A stretch of DNA of 53,620 bases, taken from positions 1-53,620 of the forward strand of contig JAQSWD010000004.1 in assembly GCA_029266835.1 (NCBI GenBank). Direction: 5' to 3'. The first letter of the stretch is position 1, and each line of letters starts with the position of its first letter. Made by a program: the position numbers and the translations under genes. This stretch comes from Steroidobacteraceae bacterium. GTDB taxonomy: Bacteria > Pseudomonadota > Gammaproteobacteria > Steroidobacterales > Steroidobacteraceae. This document shows positions 23,501 to 32,059 of this stretch, one piece after another. The notes beneath the pieces are model-generated. The model saw only the letters and a list, made by a program, of their open reading frames with translations, ran no database searches and had not been told where the DNA came from.

Positions 23501-26440
23501 GTCGCGTTGAGCCGCTGGCGCGGTGTCGCGCTGGCCGACGGTGAAAACCGCTTCGAAGCCCGCGTCGTGGACGCCGACGGCAAGGTGATCTGGCAGGGCA
23601 CGCGCATCATCCACTATGGCGACGGCGCAGTGCGCGCGGAGCTGGATCTCGCCGCTTCGAAGCTGGTGGCCGACGGCCGCACGCGGCCTGTGATCGCGCT
23701 GCGCATGTTCGACCAGTACGGCAAACACGCGCGTCCCGGCACGCTCACGAGTTTCACCGTGGAGTCGCCCTACCGCTCCTGGTTCGAAGTGGAGCAGCTC
23801 GACGACAACCAGATTCTCTCGAACGGCCCGCGCAATCCGCAGGTTTCGGTGAGTGAGGGTGGCCTCGCGCTCATCGAGCTCGAGCCCACCACGGTGGCCG
23901 GCAATGCGCGCATCCATGTGCGGTTCAACGAAAGACAGAGCGACGAATACAAGGTGTGGCTGGCCCCGGCGACGCGCGACTGGATCCTCGTCGGCATCGC
24001 CGAGGACACGCTGGCTTACCACACCATCTCGGGCAACATGGACACGGCCGCCGCGGCCGGCCGCGAAGACGGCTTCGAGCAGGACGGCCGCGTGGCCTTC
24101 TTCGCCAAGGGCCGCATCAAGGGCGACTTCCTGCTCACGGTCGCCTACGACTCGGCGCGCGACAAGGAAGCGGCTCGCGAACGCCTCAAGGGCGTCATCG
24201 AGCCGGACCGCTACTATCTGCTATATGGTGACGGAACCGAGCAGCGCTTCGAAGCCGCCACGCAGGACAAGTTGTACCTCAAGCTCGAGCGCAGGCAGTT
24301 CGTCGCGCTGTTCGGTGATTTCGACACGGGTTTCACCGTCACCGAGCTGACGCGCTACAACCGCACGTTGTCGGGCCTGCGCAGCGACTACGCCGGCGAA
24401 AAACTGCAAGCCACGGGTTTCGCGGCGCGTACGGACACGGGCCTGGTCCAGGACGAAATTCCCGGCGACGGTACCTCCGGGCTGTATCGCCTTTCGCGCT
24501 CGCCCGTTCTGATCGGCAGCGACAAGCTGCGCATCGAGGTGCGCGACCGCTTCGAGATCACGCGTGTGCTGGAAACCCGCCAGCTCGCGCCGTTTCTCGA
24601 CTACAACCTCGACTTCGAGCGCGGCACCGTATTTTTCAAGCAACCCGTGCAGAGCCGCGACGAGAATCTGAACCCCGTCTTCATCGTCGCGGACTACGAA
24701 GTCCGCAATGGCGGCGACGAGCAGACCTCGGCCGGCATGAGGGTCGCCACCACGCTCGCCGGCAACAAGCTCGAACTCGGCGCCAGCGCCGTGCACGAGG
24801 GTGCGCAAACCGGCGACAGCCAGGTGTATGGCGCGGATCTGCAGTGGCGCGCTTCCAGCGCCACGCGAGTGCGCGCCGAAATCGCGCAGTCGCAGTCGGA
24901 TGATCCGTTGCGGCCCGATTCGGCAGCGGCCTGGCTGGTCGAGGCGCGTCACCAGACTGAAAACCTGGAAGTGCGCGCGTACGGGCGCGAGCAGGAAGAC
25001 GGCTTCGGCGTCGGCCAGCAGCTGGCGGTGGACGGTGGCACACGGACCGCGGGCGTCGATGCGCGCTACAAGCTCACGAAGGAATTGCAGGTGGATAGCC
25101 AGGTCCAGCACATGACCGTGCTGGCCAGTGATGCCACGCGTCTTCTGGCCAGCGCCGACGTGCGCATGCAGAAGGACAACTACAGCCTGGGTGCAGGCCT
25201 GCGGCACGTGGCCGACGAAAATGCCCTGGGCGAAGAGCAGGTCTCGGACCTCGCGACGCTCACGGGCACTGTCGACCTTGGTGATCGCATCACGCTGCGC
25301 GGTTCGCACGACACGGCATTGGGCGGCAAGGACTCGAGCGTCGACTACCCGGCGCGCAGCATCGTCGGCGTCGATTACAAGCTCTCGGGGGACACTACGC
25401 TGTTCGGCGAGTACGAACACGCCGAGGGCAGCCAGCTCGCCTCGGACATCACGCGATTCGGCATGCGCATGCGGCCCTGGGACCGCACGCAGGTCAACAC
25501 CAGCCTGGCCAGCGAAGCCACCGAATATGGCCCGCGCACGTTCGCGAACTTCGGACTCACGCAGGGCTTCAAGTGGAAGGAGAACTGGTCGTTCGACGTG
25601 GGCGTCGACCAGACGAACACGCTGCGCGGCCCCGAGCTGCGTCCGTTGAATCCGAACGCACCGCTGGCATCGGGCACGCTGAACGATGACTTCTTCGCCG
25701 CTTTCCTCGGCGCGCAGTACCGCAAGGATCTCTGGCTGCTGACCAGCCGCCTCGAACATCGCAACTCCGATACCGAGGAGCGCTGGAGCTCGACCACAGG
25801 CTGGTATCGCGAGCCTGTCGAAGGCCACGCCCTGTCGGCATCCATCCAGGCGTTCGACGCGACCAGCGCGCTCGGTGGCGAGAGCACCTCGGCCGTGGGC
25901 CGACTGGCCTGGGCTTTCCGCCCGGATTCCAGCGACTGGATCGTCTTCGACCGCCTCGAACTCAAGTACGACGAGAATCAGATTGTGACTGGCCTGCTGA
26001 GGGAATCCAGCGAGTCCTCGCGCATCGTCAACAACCTGCACGCCAACTGGCAGCTGAACTCCGACCTGCAGCTGGGGCTGCAATACGGCATTCGCTACGT
26101 ATCCAGCACCTTCGAAGGCGACAAGTACGACGGTCTCTCCGATATCGCCGGCGTCGACATGCGCCGCCAGCTCACGCGCCGCTTCGACCTTGGCGCGCAT
26201 GTGGCCGCGCTGCATTCCTGGGAATCGGCGGTGATGGATTACTCGGCGGGCTTCGACGTCGGCATGACGTTCGCGAAGAACGTCTGGATTTCGCTGGGCT
26301 ACAACTTCGCGGGTTTCCGCGACGATGATTTCTCGGCCAGCCGACACACGGCGCAGGGCCCCTACCTCAAGATCCGCATCAAGGCGGATCAGGATACTTT
26401 CAAGGATTTGAACCTCGACAGCCTGCGCCCGTCGCGCTAG
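20549..26440 (+). CDS. Giant composite outer-membrane protein (DUF11, SD-repeat-like, OmpA and C-terminal beta-barrel)
   Basis: GTG 20549 (GGGAG 4 bp upstream) starts directly at a signal peptide (VKAWFACSLLFAAGLTMANVSVAQ), giving 1963 residues. An ATG at 20411 would add 46 residues through the structured leader. Domains by position in the 1963-residue form: shared opening module APGTVVRNTGSVEYTLE (about 25-60); DUF11-like ATPGDFVQYTLTLQNTSE (about 355-475); SdrD/carboxypeptidase-regulatory-like GVPNIRIYLEDGRYGVTDENG (about 495-560); another DUF11-like region; OmpA-like ISIHAVGHADAQPISG...SQARAQSVADYL...ANRRVEIVIEG (about 755-870); Ig-like region; then about 700 residues of alternating aromatic strands consistent with an outer-membrane barrel. 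It may display or export the three smaller proteins. The function is unknown. Confidence 0.82.
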   Translation: MKAWFACSLLFAAGLTMANVSVAQITAPGTVVRNTGSVEYTLESGQARTITSNEVSVVVEPLPSRASMSLARYEAASGSAMTAGPTQCRGPSGFAPLASPTTASGGTLDPTQPIPMQDTSFAHAGEPIFVRVVDTDRNRDNNVIETVDVRVAASSTGDSEVLRLSETGPATGVFVGYIATSASASAADCALQVERNSNFSATYVDPVDSTDAAQADALVDPFGLIFDSRSGSPIDGARVRLINAATGQPAAVFGDDGVSRYPSEMVTGQAVTDAGGTQYTFPAGIFRFPLVAPGSYQLEVIPPGSYLFPSQRTVIDLQALPNAPYRLSDGSFGRPFPVLAAPAVAVDIPLDSNASTLVLRKVAGQQIATPGDFVQYTLTLQNTSEQGAYSAIRIVDRMPRGARFRSGSLRLDGQRVADPEIAPDGSLFTYTQAQLAPGATITLKYVLEFTVAMRGVENAINTAVAQAPGNVVSNEARVLVRMNEELFSQKGFIVGRVFEGDCDAPVVKDDAGRADTGVPNIRIYLEDGRYGVTDENGRFHFEGLEPGTHSVQLDKLTLPDYLELAPCGHRMGHAGRDYSQFAELRPGTLWRSDFVLRQKAAPVGDVNFAFNSVLLPDPRGEGLVEHASVVRVTGVPAGNVTVLAALPPGIEYVAGSATVDGVAVADAADKVMGAGTVVVSVKDSILRAKFGELAPGSVRDLRFRTQATPAAGGELPIKAVLLFDSPSKSGLKSQPIEVKMSRGAARYARSQFSFSPRFDVMRTELSLADQNALRDLIDSWRGARDISIHAVGHADAQPISGRSKKMYADNHALSQARAQSVADYLAAALNVPQSRVIVVGRGADEPLNSGKDAASLAANRRVEIVIEGQRFQANAPLEMVASGGASEGVSTQGMVLRGPSTAINRNVRKTAKAEEQIASFKAVDIETLQPGLGWVTPESDAVATIAAAKLAIRHGSQQSAEVTVNGKTLDTLAFDGVAFNEAKTVALSRWRGVALADGENRFEARVVDADGKVIWQGTRIIHYGDGAVRAELDLAASKLVADGRTRPVIALRMFDQYGKHARPGTLTSFTVESPYRSWFEVEQLDDNQILSNGPRNPQVSVSEGGLALIELEPTTVAGNARIHVRFNERQSDEYKVWLAPATRDWILVGIAEDTLAYHTISGNMDTAAAAGREDGFEQDGRVAFFAKGRIKGDFLLTVAYDSARDKEAARERLKGVIEPDRYYLLYGDGTEQRFEAATQDKLYLKLERRQFVALFGDFDTGFTVTELTRYNRTLSGLRSDYAGEKLQATGFAARTDTGLVQDEIPGDGTSGLYRLSRSPVLIGSDKLRIEVRDRFEITRVLETRQLAPFLDYNLDFERGTVFFKQPVQSRDENLNPVFIVADYEVRNGGDEQTSAGMRVATTLAGNKLELGASAVHEGAQTGDSQVYGADLQWRASSATRVRAEIAQSQSDDPLRPDSAAAWLVEARHQTENLEVRAYGREQEDGFGVGQQLAVDGGTRTAGVDARYKLTKELQVDSQVQHMTVLASDATRLLASADVRMQKDNYSLGAGLRHVADENALGEEQVSDLATLTGTVDLGDRITLRGSHDTALGGKDSSVDYPARSIVGVDYKLSGDTTLFGEYEHAEGSQLASDITRFGMRMRPWDRTQVNTSLASEATEYGPRTFANFGLTQGFKWKENWSFDVGVDQTNTLRGPELRPLNPNAPLASGTLNDDFFAAFLGAQYRKDLWLLTSRLEHRNSDTEERWSSTTGWYREPVEGHALSASIQAFDATSALGGESTSAVGRLAWAFRPDSSDWIVFDRLELKYDENQIVTGLLRESSESSRIVNNLHANWQLNSDLQLGLQYGIRYVSSTFEGDKYDGLSDIAGVDMRRQLTRRFDLGAHVAALHSWESAVMDYSAGFDVGMTFAKNVWISLGYNFAGFRDDDFSASRHTAQGPYLKIRIKADQDTFKDLNLDSLRPSR

Positions 26441-26449
26441 CTTGCCGCG

Positions 26450-28417
26450 GTGACCCACCTGGAAGATCTGTTTGGCCCGAACGGGCCCCTGGCGCGTGCC
26501 ATTCCCGGCTTTACCCCGCGACGAGCGCAGCTGGCCATGGCCAGTCGCGTGGCTTTGTCGCTGGAGAATCATTCGCCGCTGGTCATCGAGGCCGGCACGG
26601 GTACGGGCAAGACCTTCGCGTACCTGGTGCCCGCGTTGATGTCACGCAAGCGCGTGCTCATCTCCACGGGCACCCGCACGTTGCAGGACCAGCTGTTCAA
26701 CAAGGATCTGCCGCAGGTCGCGGCGGCCATCGGCGTGCCGGCGCGCGTGGCGCTGCTCAAGGGCCGCTCCAACTACCTGTGCCATTACCGTTTCAAGCAG
26801 CTCTCGGGCCAACGCAGCCTGCTCGGCACGCGCGACCGCATGCTGGCGCGGCTCGAGCGCTGGACGGGGATCACCCGGACCGGCGATCTCGCCGAGGTGC
26901 CCGACCTCGGCGACGCGCACCCGTTGTGGCCGCAGGTCACCTCCACGCGCGATAACTGCCTGGGCGCCCGCTGCGCGGACGTCGGCCGCTGTCACGTCAT
27001 CGACGCGCGCCGCCGCGCCGTCGAGTCCGACGTGGTCATCGTCAACCATCACCTGCTGCTGGCGGATCTCGCGCTGAAGGAAGACGGATTCGGCGACCTG
27101 CTGGGCGCGGCGGATGCCGTCATCCTCGACGAGGCGCACCAGATTCCAGACCTCGCCACGCAGTTCTTCGGCACTCGCGTGGGCAGCCGGCAGATCGAAC
27201 TGGCGGTGCGCGACACGCGACTGGAATTGACGCAACTTTCTCCGGGTGGCTCGCTGCTCTCGGCCGAGTTGACCGCTGTCGAGAAGGCGCTGGCCGCGTT
27301 GGCCGAAGAGCTCCGGCGCAGCTCGCGTCCGGACTGGCTGGCCGCGGATTCCCCCTTCGCCGATGCCACGCAGGAGCTCGCGGCCTCGCTGCGCGTCCTC
27401 GCGACGGAGCTCGCGGAGCAGGGGGGTGGCGCTGGCATTTCGCAGTGCACGGCGCGCGCCAGCGAACTCGCCTCGCGGCTCAACGTGGTACTGCATGCCG
27501 AGGAAAACGAGGGCGCGCGCAGCATCGAACTCACGCAACGCGGCTTCACATTGAGCCTGCTGCCCTTCGATGTCGCGGGACGCTTCTCACAGATGACCAC
27601 GTCCACGCGCGCCGCGTGGGTGTTCACCTCGGCCACGCTGTCGGTGGGCGAGGACTTCGAGCATTTCACCTCGCGCCTGGGCCTGGAAGATGCCGAGACC
27701 CTGGCCATCGCCAGCCCATTCGACTTCGAGTCGCAGGCGCTGCTCTATCTACCCACCGGCATGCCGGATCCCTCGTCGGGCAACCACACGCAGGCGGTGG
27801 TGGATGCCGCCGTGCCGCTGATCGAAGCGGCCGCCGGCGGCGCCTTCTTGCTGTTCACCAGCCACCGCGCGCTGCAAAAGGCCGCGGACCTGCTGCGCAG
27901 CCGCTGGGCGGAGATCGGCGATTTCCCCTTGCTGGTGCAGGGCGAAGCGCCGCGCGAACAGTTGCTGCGCCGTTTTCGCGACTCGGGCAATGCCGTCCTG
28001 CTGGGCACTTCCAGCTTCTGGGAAGGCGTCGACGTCAAGGGCGACGCGTTGCGTCTGGTCGTCATCGAAAAGCTGCCCTTCGCGTCGCCCGACGACGCGT
28101 TGACCAAGGCTCGCATCGAGCATCTCAAGGCCAATGGTGGCAACCCGTTCCGCGAGTACCAGTTGCCGGAAGCGGCGCTGGCGCTCAAACAAGGCGTGGG
28201 TCGGCTGATACGCAGCGAATCGGATCGGGGCGTGGTCGTCATCTGCGATCCGCGGCTGGTCGACAAGCCCTATGGGCGGGTGTTCCGTTCCAGCCTGCCG
28301 CCCATGCCCGTGACGCGGGTGGTGACCGACGCGCAGAAATTCCTGCGCCGCATCGCGGGCACTTCGGCCCCGGCCAACACGGTGCGCGAGCCGTTGCCCA
28401 ACGACGAGTGGGCATGA
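26450..28417 (+). CDS. ATP-dependent DNA helicase, YoaA/DinG (XPD-like) family
   Basis: The 655-residue superfamily 2 helicase shows Walker A EAGTGTGKTFAYL, motif Ia ISTGTRTLQDQL, four Cys for an iron-sulfur cluster (NYLCHYRF then DNCLGARCADVGRC), NHHLLLAD, the DEAH box ILDEAHQIPD, SATLSVGEDF, FLLFTSHRAL, SSFWEGVDVKGDALRLVVIEKLPF and QGVGRLIRSESDRG. The cytosolic enzyme unwinds 5'-to-3' at damaged or stalled replication structures. YoaA is the closest match in length and motif spacing. It starts at GTG 26450, only 9 bp after the giant gene, with no obvious ribosome-binding site. It overlaps tsaB by 4 bp (ATGA), a helicase-tsaB linkage common in gammaproteobacteria. Confidence 0.92.
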   Translation: MTHLEDLFGPNGPLARAIPGFTPRRAQLAMASRVALSLENHSPLVIEAGTGTGKTFAYLVPALMSRKRVLISTGTRTLQDQLFNKDLPQVAAAIGVPARVALLKGRSNYLCHYRFKQLSGQRSLLGTRDRMLARLERWTGITRTGDLAEVPDLGDAHPLWPQVTSTRDNCLGARCADVGRCHVIDARRRAVESDVVIVNHHLLLADLALKEDGFGDLLGAADAVILDEAHQIPDLATQFFGTRVGSRQIELAVRDTRLELTQLSPGGSLLSAELTAVEKALAALAEELRRSSRPDWLAADSPFADATQELAASLRVLATELAEQGGGAGISQCTARASELASRLNVVLHAEENEGARSIELTQRGFTLSLLPFDVAGRFSQMTTSTRAAWVFTSATLSVGEDFEHFTSRLGLEDAETLAIASPFDFESQALLYLPTGMPDPSSGNHTQAVVDAAVPLIEAAAGGAFLLFTSHRALQKAADLLRSRWAEIGDFPLLVQGEAPREQLLRRFRDSGNAVLLGTSSFWEGVDVKGDALRLVVIEKLPFASPDDALTKARIEHLKANGGNPFREYQLPEAALALKQGVGRLIRSESDRGVVVICDPRLVDKPYGRVFRSSLPPMPVTRVVTDAQKFLRRIAGTSAPANTVREPLPNDEWA

Positions 28418-29097
28418 AGATCCTGGCGCTGGATACGGCCACCGAGGCCCTGTCGGTCTCACTCGCGCTCGACGAGCGACAGATCGACCGGTATGTCGAA
28501 CTCGACCGCGGACACGCCGAACTCCTGTTGCCCATGGTCGAAGAAGTGCTTGCCGAAGGCGGCATCGCTTTGCCCTCGCTGGATGCCATTGCGTTCGGCC
28601 GTGGGCCCGGCGGATTCACCGGCGTCCGGCTGGCCGCGAGCGTCGTGCAAGGCCTGGCTTTCGGCGCGGATATCGGCGTGGTCCCGGTTTCCAATCTAGA
28701 GGCGGTGGCGTACAGAACAGCTCAGACCGCTCCGGGTGTGAGCCGCATCCTGGTAGCCAATGACGCGCGCATGCGGGAGGTTTACTGGGCCTGGTACTCG
28801 GCGGACGGACTCCTTGTTTCCCTGGATGGCGACGAGCGTGTCGATGCCCCGGGCGCGGTTGCCGTGGCTGTTCCCCGATCCGGGACCTGGGCCGCCGCGG
28901 GGCGCGGTCTGCGGGCGTGGCCCGAGCTGGCGGAGCGTTGCCGGGCCGCGGGCGCCACCGTGCATCCGGATCTGCTGCCGCGCGCCAGCGAAGTGCTGGC
29001 CTTGGCGCGTCCCAGGGTCGCCGCGGGGCGGATTCTCGATCCGGCGCTCGCCCTGCCGGTTTATGTTCGGGATCGGGTCGCAGAACCCGCGAAGTAA
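28414..29097 (+). CDS. tsaB: tRNA t6A37 threonylcarbamoyl biosynthesis protein TsaB
   Basis: The 227-residue protein is an ASKHA-fold member that partners TsaD and TsaE to place threonylcarbamoyl on A37 of ANN-decoding tRNAs. MKILALDTATEALSVSL is the family opening. HAELLLPMVEEVL, GRGPGGFTGVRLAASVVQGLA and LVANDARMREVYWA are the conserved blocks. ATG 28414 overlaps the helicase stop. The length is normal. The gap behind it carries a Pho-box-like site before phoB. Confidence 0.95.
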   Translation: MKILALDTATEALSVSLALDERQIDRYVELDRGHAELLLPMVEEVLAEGGIALPSLDAIAFGRGPGGFTGVRLAASVVQGLAFGADIGVVPVSNLEAVAYRTAQTAPGVSRILVANDARMREVYWAWYSADGLLVSLDGDERVDAPGAVAVAVPRSGTWAAAGRGLRAWPELAERCRAAGATVHPDLLPRASEVLALARPRVAAGRILDPALALPVYVRDRVAEPAK

Positions 29098-29113
29098 TAC
29101 ATCCGGAACCGGA

Positions 29114-29131
29114 CTGTAAACAAACTGCAAT
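29114..29131 (+). promoter_or_regulatory. Pho-box-like site before phoB
   Basis: CTGTAAA-CAAA-CTGCAAT: two 7-bp repeats at 11-bp spacing, 10 of 14 positions matching CTGTCAT. A third CTGT follows at 29135. A -10-like TGTAAT (29142-29147) stands 10 bp after the box, the usual PhoB-promoter geometry. It suggests PhoB autoactivation. Confidence 0.5.
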
Positions 29132-29191
29132 ACACTGTCGTTGTAATGCCGACGCCATAAATTCGTCACTTGTGATGCAGTGTCAGCAAAC

Positions 29192-29887
29192 ATGTCAGCG
29201 AAACAGATTCTGGTGGTCGAAGATGAGCGCCCGATTCGCGAAATGATCGCGTTCGGCTTGCGCCGGGCAGGCTTCGAGGTGCGCGAAGCCGCCGATGCGC
29301 GGTCGGGCAGGGCCGAGGTGGCCAACAAGCTGCCCGACCTCCTGCTGGTGGACTGGATGCTTCCGGACACCAGCGGACTGGAGTTCACGCGCGCCCTCAA
29401 GCGCGACCGCGAAACCCGCGAGCTTCCGGTGATCATGCTCACCGCGCGCGCGGAGGAAGGCGACAAGGTCGCCGGGCTCGAAGGCGGCGCGGACGATTAC
29501 ATCACCAAGCCCTTTTCACCGCGCGAACTGCTGGCGCGCATCAATGCCGTGCTCCGCCGTGCCCTGCCTGCCGAGGGCGGCGAGCGCATCGACATCGATG
29601 GCCTGGTGCTCGACCAGAGCAGCCAGCGCGTGACGTCGGGCGACAAGACGGTGCCATTGGGGCCCACCGAGTATCGCATGCTGGCCTTTTTCATGACGCA
29701 TCCCGAGCGCGTGTATACGCGCGAGCAGCTGCTCGATCGTGTCTGGGGCGGCAATGTGTACGTCGAGGAGCGCACCATCGACGTCCACATCCGGCGCCTG
29801 CGCAAGGCGCTCGAAGAGTCCGGCTACGATCGCCTCATCCAGACCGTCCGCGGTTCGGGCTACCGGTTCTCTTCCAAGCCTCTCTAG
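29192..29887 (+). CDS. phoB: Phosphate regulon response regulator PhoB
   Basis: The 231-residue OmpR/PhoB-type regulator has a receiver domain (1-120) with acidic E10-D11, phosphoacceptor D54 ([12 protein letters not shown]), T in [12 protein letters not shown] and K in [10 protein letters not shown]-terminal winged helix follows ([59 protein letters not shown]). The [10 protein letters not shown] text is characteristic of PhoB. ATG 29192 is preferred over a GTG 12 bp upstream. The stop is directly followed by the phoR ATG with no gap. It activates pst and related genes under phosphate limitation. Confidence 0.95.
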   Translation: MSAKQILVVEDERPIREMIAFGLRRAGFEVREAADARSGRAEVANKLPDLLLVDWMLPDTSGLEFTRALKRDRETRELPVIMLTARAEEGDKVAGLEGGADDYITKPFSPRELLARINAVLRRALPAEGGERIDIDGLVLDQSSQRVTSGDKTVPLGPTEYRMLAFFMTHPERVYTREQLLDRVWGGNVYVEERTIDVHIRRLRKALEESGYDRLIQTVRGSGYRFSSKPL

Positions 29888-31201
29888 ATGACCCCGGGCA
29901 CCAGCGCCGTGCTATTCGTCACGCTGCGCATCGCCGCGGCGCTGGCGCTGGGCGCGACCCTGGGCTGGTTCGCGGGTGCGTGGTGGTTGGGAGTATGCGG
30001 CGTCCTCGTTCTCTATCTGGCCTGGAATCTCTGGCAACTGTGGGAGCTTCATTCCTGGCTGCGGAACCGCGGCGTCGCCGATCCGCCGGATGCGATGGGT
30101 CTGTGGGGCGACGTGGTGGCGCAGGTGGTCCGCCTCCATCGCCGCAAGCGATTCCACAAGGAGCGGCTGGCGCGCCTGTTCCGCGAACTGCGCCGTTCCA
30201 CCGCCGCCATGCCCGACGGCGTGGTCATGCTGGATCCGAAGGGTGAAATCATCTGGTTCAACCGCAAGGCCGGCGAAATGCTCGACCTGTCGCGCCGCGC
30301 GGACCTGGGCCTGCGCATCGACAACTTCGTGCGACATCCGGATTTCGTGCAATACCTGCGCGGCAACGAGTACTCGGCGCCGGTGATCGTGCGGCCCGAC
30401 GTCAACCAGGAAAAGTACCTCGCATTCCAGCTGATCTCGTACGGGGAGGATCAGCGCATGCTGATGCTGCGCGACGTCACGCGCGAGGTACGGCTCGAGC
30501 AGATGCGCAAGGATTTCGTCGCCAACGCCTCACATGAATTGCGTTCGCCGCTCACCGTGATCGCCGGTTATCTCGAGACGATCAGCGCCGACCCGGGCAT
30601 CGGCGAACTGGCCGGCCCCATCAACGAGATGCGGCGCCAGGCCGACCGCATGACGCGGATCATCGAGGACCTGCTGGAGCTGTCGCGCTTCGAAGCCAAC
30701 GATGGGCCCATCAAAGGACAGCCCATCGACGTGGCCGCGATGGCCGCGCTGTTGCGCAAGGACGTACTGGCGCGCACGACGCACCCCGCCAGTGTCGAAG
30801 TCGCGATCGAATCCGGTGCCAGCCTCATCGGCGACGAAGCCATGGTGCAGTCGGCGTTTTCCAATCTCGTGGACAATGCCGCCAAGTACACGCCACCCGG
30901 AGGCAGCATGACCATACGCTGGTGGACGGACGAGCAGGGTGGCCATTTCTCGGTGCGCGATACCGGCCCGGGCATTCCTGCCGAACACCTGCCCCGGCTG
31001 ACCGAGCGCTTCTATCGGGTCGACCCGGGCCGCTCGCGCGAAACCGGCGGTTCCGGCCTGGGCCTGGCGATCGTCAAACACGCGCTGTATCGGCACGGGG
31101 CGCGGCTCGAGATCGACAGCGTCGAGGGCCGCGGCAGCACTTTTACCTGTCATTTTCCGGCCGAACGGCTGTTCGAGCAGCGCGCGGCCGCCAATGGGTG
31201 A
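29888..31201 (+). CDS. phoR: Phosphate regulon sensor histidine kinase PhoR
   Basis: The 437-residue inner-membrane kinase has two close membrane spans at the N-terminus (about 5-50) with almost no periplasmic loop, as in PhoR. A PAS-like domain (AMPDGVVMLDPKGEIIWFNRKAGEML) precedes the HisKA domain with H216 (NASHELRSPLTVIAGYLE). The ATPase has the N box FSNLVDNAAKYTPP, the G1 motif DTGPGIP and GGSGLGLAIVKH. It phosphorylates PhoB when the Pst-PhoU complex reports low phosphate. It is directly joined to phoB. Confidence 0.95.
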   Translation: MTPGTSAVLFVTLRIAAALALGATLGWFAGAWWLGVCGVLVLYLAWNLWQLWELHSWLRNRGVADPPDAMGLWGDVVAQVVRLHRRKRFHKERLARLFRELRRSTAAMPDGVVMLDPKGEIIWFNRKAGEMLDLSRRADLGLRIDNFVRHPDFVQYLRGNEYSAPVIVRPDVNQEKYLAFQLISYGEDQRMLMLRDVTREVRLEQMRKDFVANASHELRSPLTVIAGYLETISADPGIGELAGPINEMRRQADRMTRIIEDLLELSRFEANDGPIKGQPIDVAAMAALLRKDVLARTTHPASVEVAIESGASLIGDEAMVQSAFSNLVDNAAKYTPPGGSMTIRWWTDEQGGHFSVRDTGPGIPAEHLPRLTERFYRVDPGRSRETGGSGLGLAIVKHALYRHGARLEIDSVEGRGSTFTCHFPAERLFEQRAAANG

Positions 31202-31212
31202 GCCGGTGGTTG

Positions 31213-31230
31213 AAGTCATGCGCCTGTCAC
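31213..31230 (+). promoter_or_regulatory. Pho-box-like site before phoU (first copy)
   Basis: AAGTCAT-GCGC-CTGTCAC: 12 of 14 repeat positions match the Pho box, the best in the window. It lies between the phoR stop and phoU start, with an AACAAT -10-like element at 31239-31244. It suggests an internal PhoB-activated promoter for phoU. Confidence 0.6.
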
Positions 31231-31254
31231 TCGCGCCTAACAATATGGAACGCC

Positions 31255-31983
31255 ATGGAAACCGCTGACCTTTCGCATCACATCTCGCGCCGCTTCAACG
31301 AGGACCTGGAGCGCGTGCGCAACCAGGTTCTCGCCATGGGCGGCATGGTCGAGCTGCAACTCGCCAATGCCGTCACGGCGCTCATCGAAGGCGACAGCAA
31401 CCTGGGCGCGTCAGTGGGCCGTGACGACTCCAAGGTCAACGGCATGGAAGTCTCGATCGACGAGGAATGCCAGCGGATACTGGCGACGCGCTCGCCGGCC
31501 GCGGGAGACCTGCGCGTCATCGTGGCCATCATCAAGACCATCACCGACCTCGAGCGCATCGGTGACGAGGGCGAGAAGATAGGTTACATCGCCTCGCGGC
31601 TGGCCAGCATGGAACGCCCGGCCGACAAGTACCGCGAGATCAAGCACCTGGGCCGCATCGTCTCGGAAATGGTGCACCAGGCCCTGGATGCCTTTGCGCG
31701 CCTGGATTCCGAAGCCGCGCTCCGCGTGGCGCGGCAGGACCGCATCGTTGACGAGGAATACGAGTCCATCCAGCGCCAGTGCATCACGTTCATGATGGAG
31801 GACCCGCGCAGCATCCGTCGCGCACTCGACGTCATGTGGATAGTCCGCGCGCTCGAACGCATCGGCGATCACGCCAAGAACATCTGCGAGTACGTGATCT
31901 ACATGGTTCACGGCAAGGATGTGCGCCACACCCGGCTCGAAGACATCGAGCGCGATCTGCGGAGCCGCAGCTCGGGCGTTTAG
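31255..31983 (+). CDS. phoU: Phosphate signalling protein PhoU (first copy)
   Basis: The 242-residue protein carries two PhoU helical repeats, each with the E/DxxxD-type metal-binding pattern (ITDLERIGDEGEKIG at about 92-106, and IVRALERIGDHAKNICEYVIY near 210). METADLSHHISRRFNEDLERVRNQVL is the standard opening. PhoU connects the PstSCAB transporter to PhoR and keeps the regulon off when phosphate is ample. ATG 31255 is chosen by homology; an ATG 10 bp upstream is out of frame. It follows phoBR rather than pstB, and a second phoU lies behind pstB. Confidence 0.95.
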   Translation: METADLSHHISRRFNEDLERVRNQVLAMGGMVELQLANAVTALIEGDSNLGASVGRDDSKVNGMEVSIDEECQRILATRSPAAGDLRVIVAIIKTITDLERIGDEGEKIGYIASRLASMERPADKYREIKHLGRIVSEMVHQALDAFARLDSEAALRVARQDRIVDEEYESIQRQCITFMMEDPRSIRRALDVMWIVRALERIGDHAKNICEYVIYMVHGKDVRHTRLEDIERDLRSRSSGV

Positions 31984-32059
31984 ACTCGCCGCGTAATCTC
32001 TCGTATATTCCCGGACGCCGTCGCCACGACGGTCATGTCAACGAGCGCCCGGGAATTCC

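Noticed and set aside
21467-26572. Long minus-strand open frames (851 and 783 residues) opposite the giant gene, and a 795-residue one at 45030-47417
   Set aside because: They mirror genuine plus-strand genes, are Arg/His/Ala/Gly-rich with no recognisable domains, and are the usual by-product of high GC third positions.
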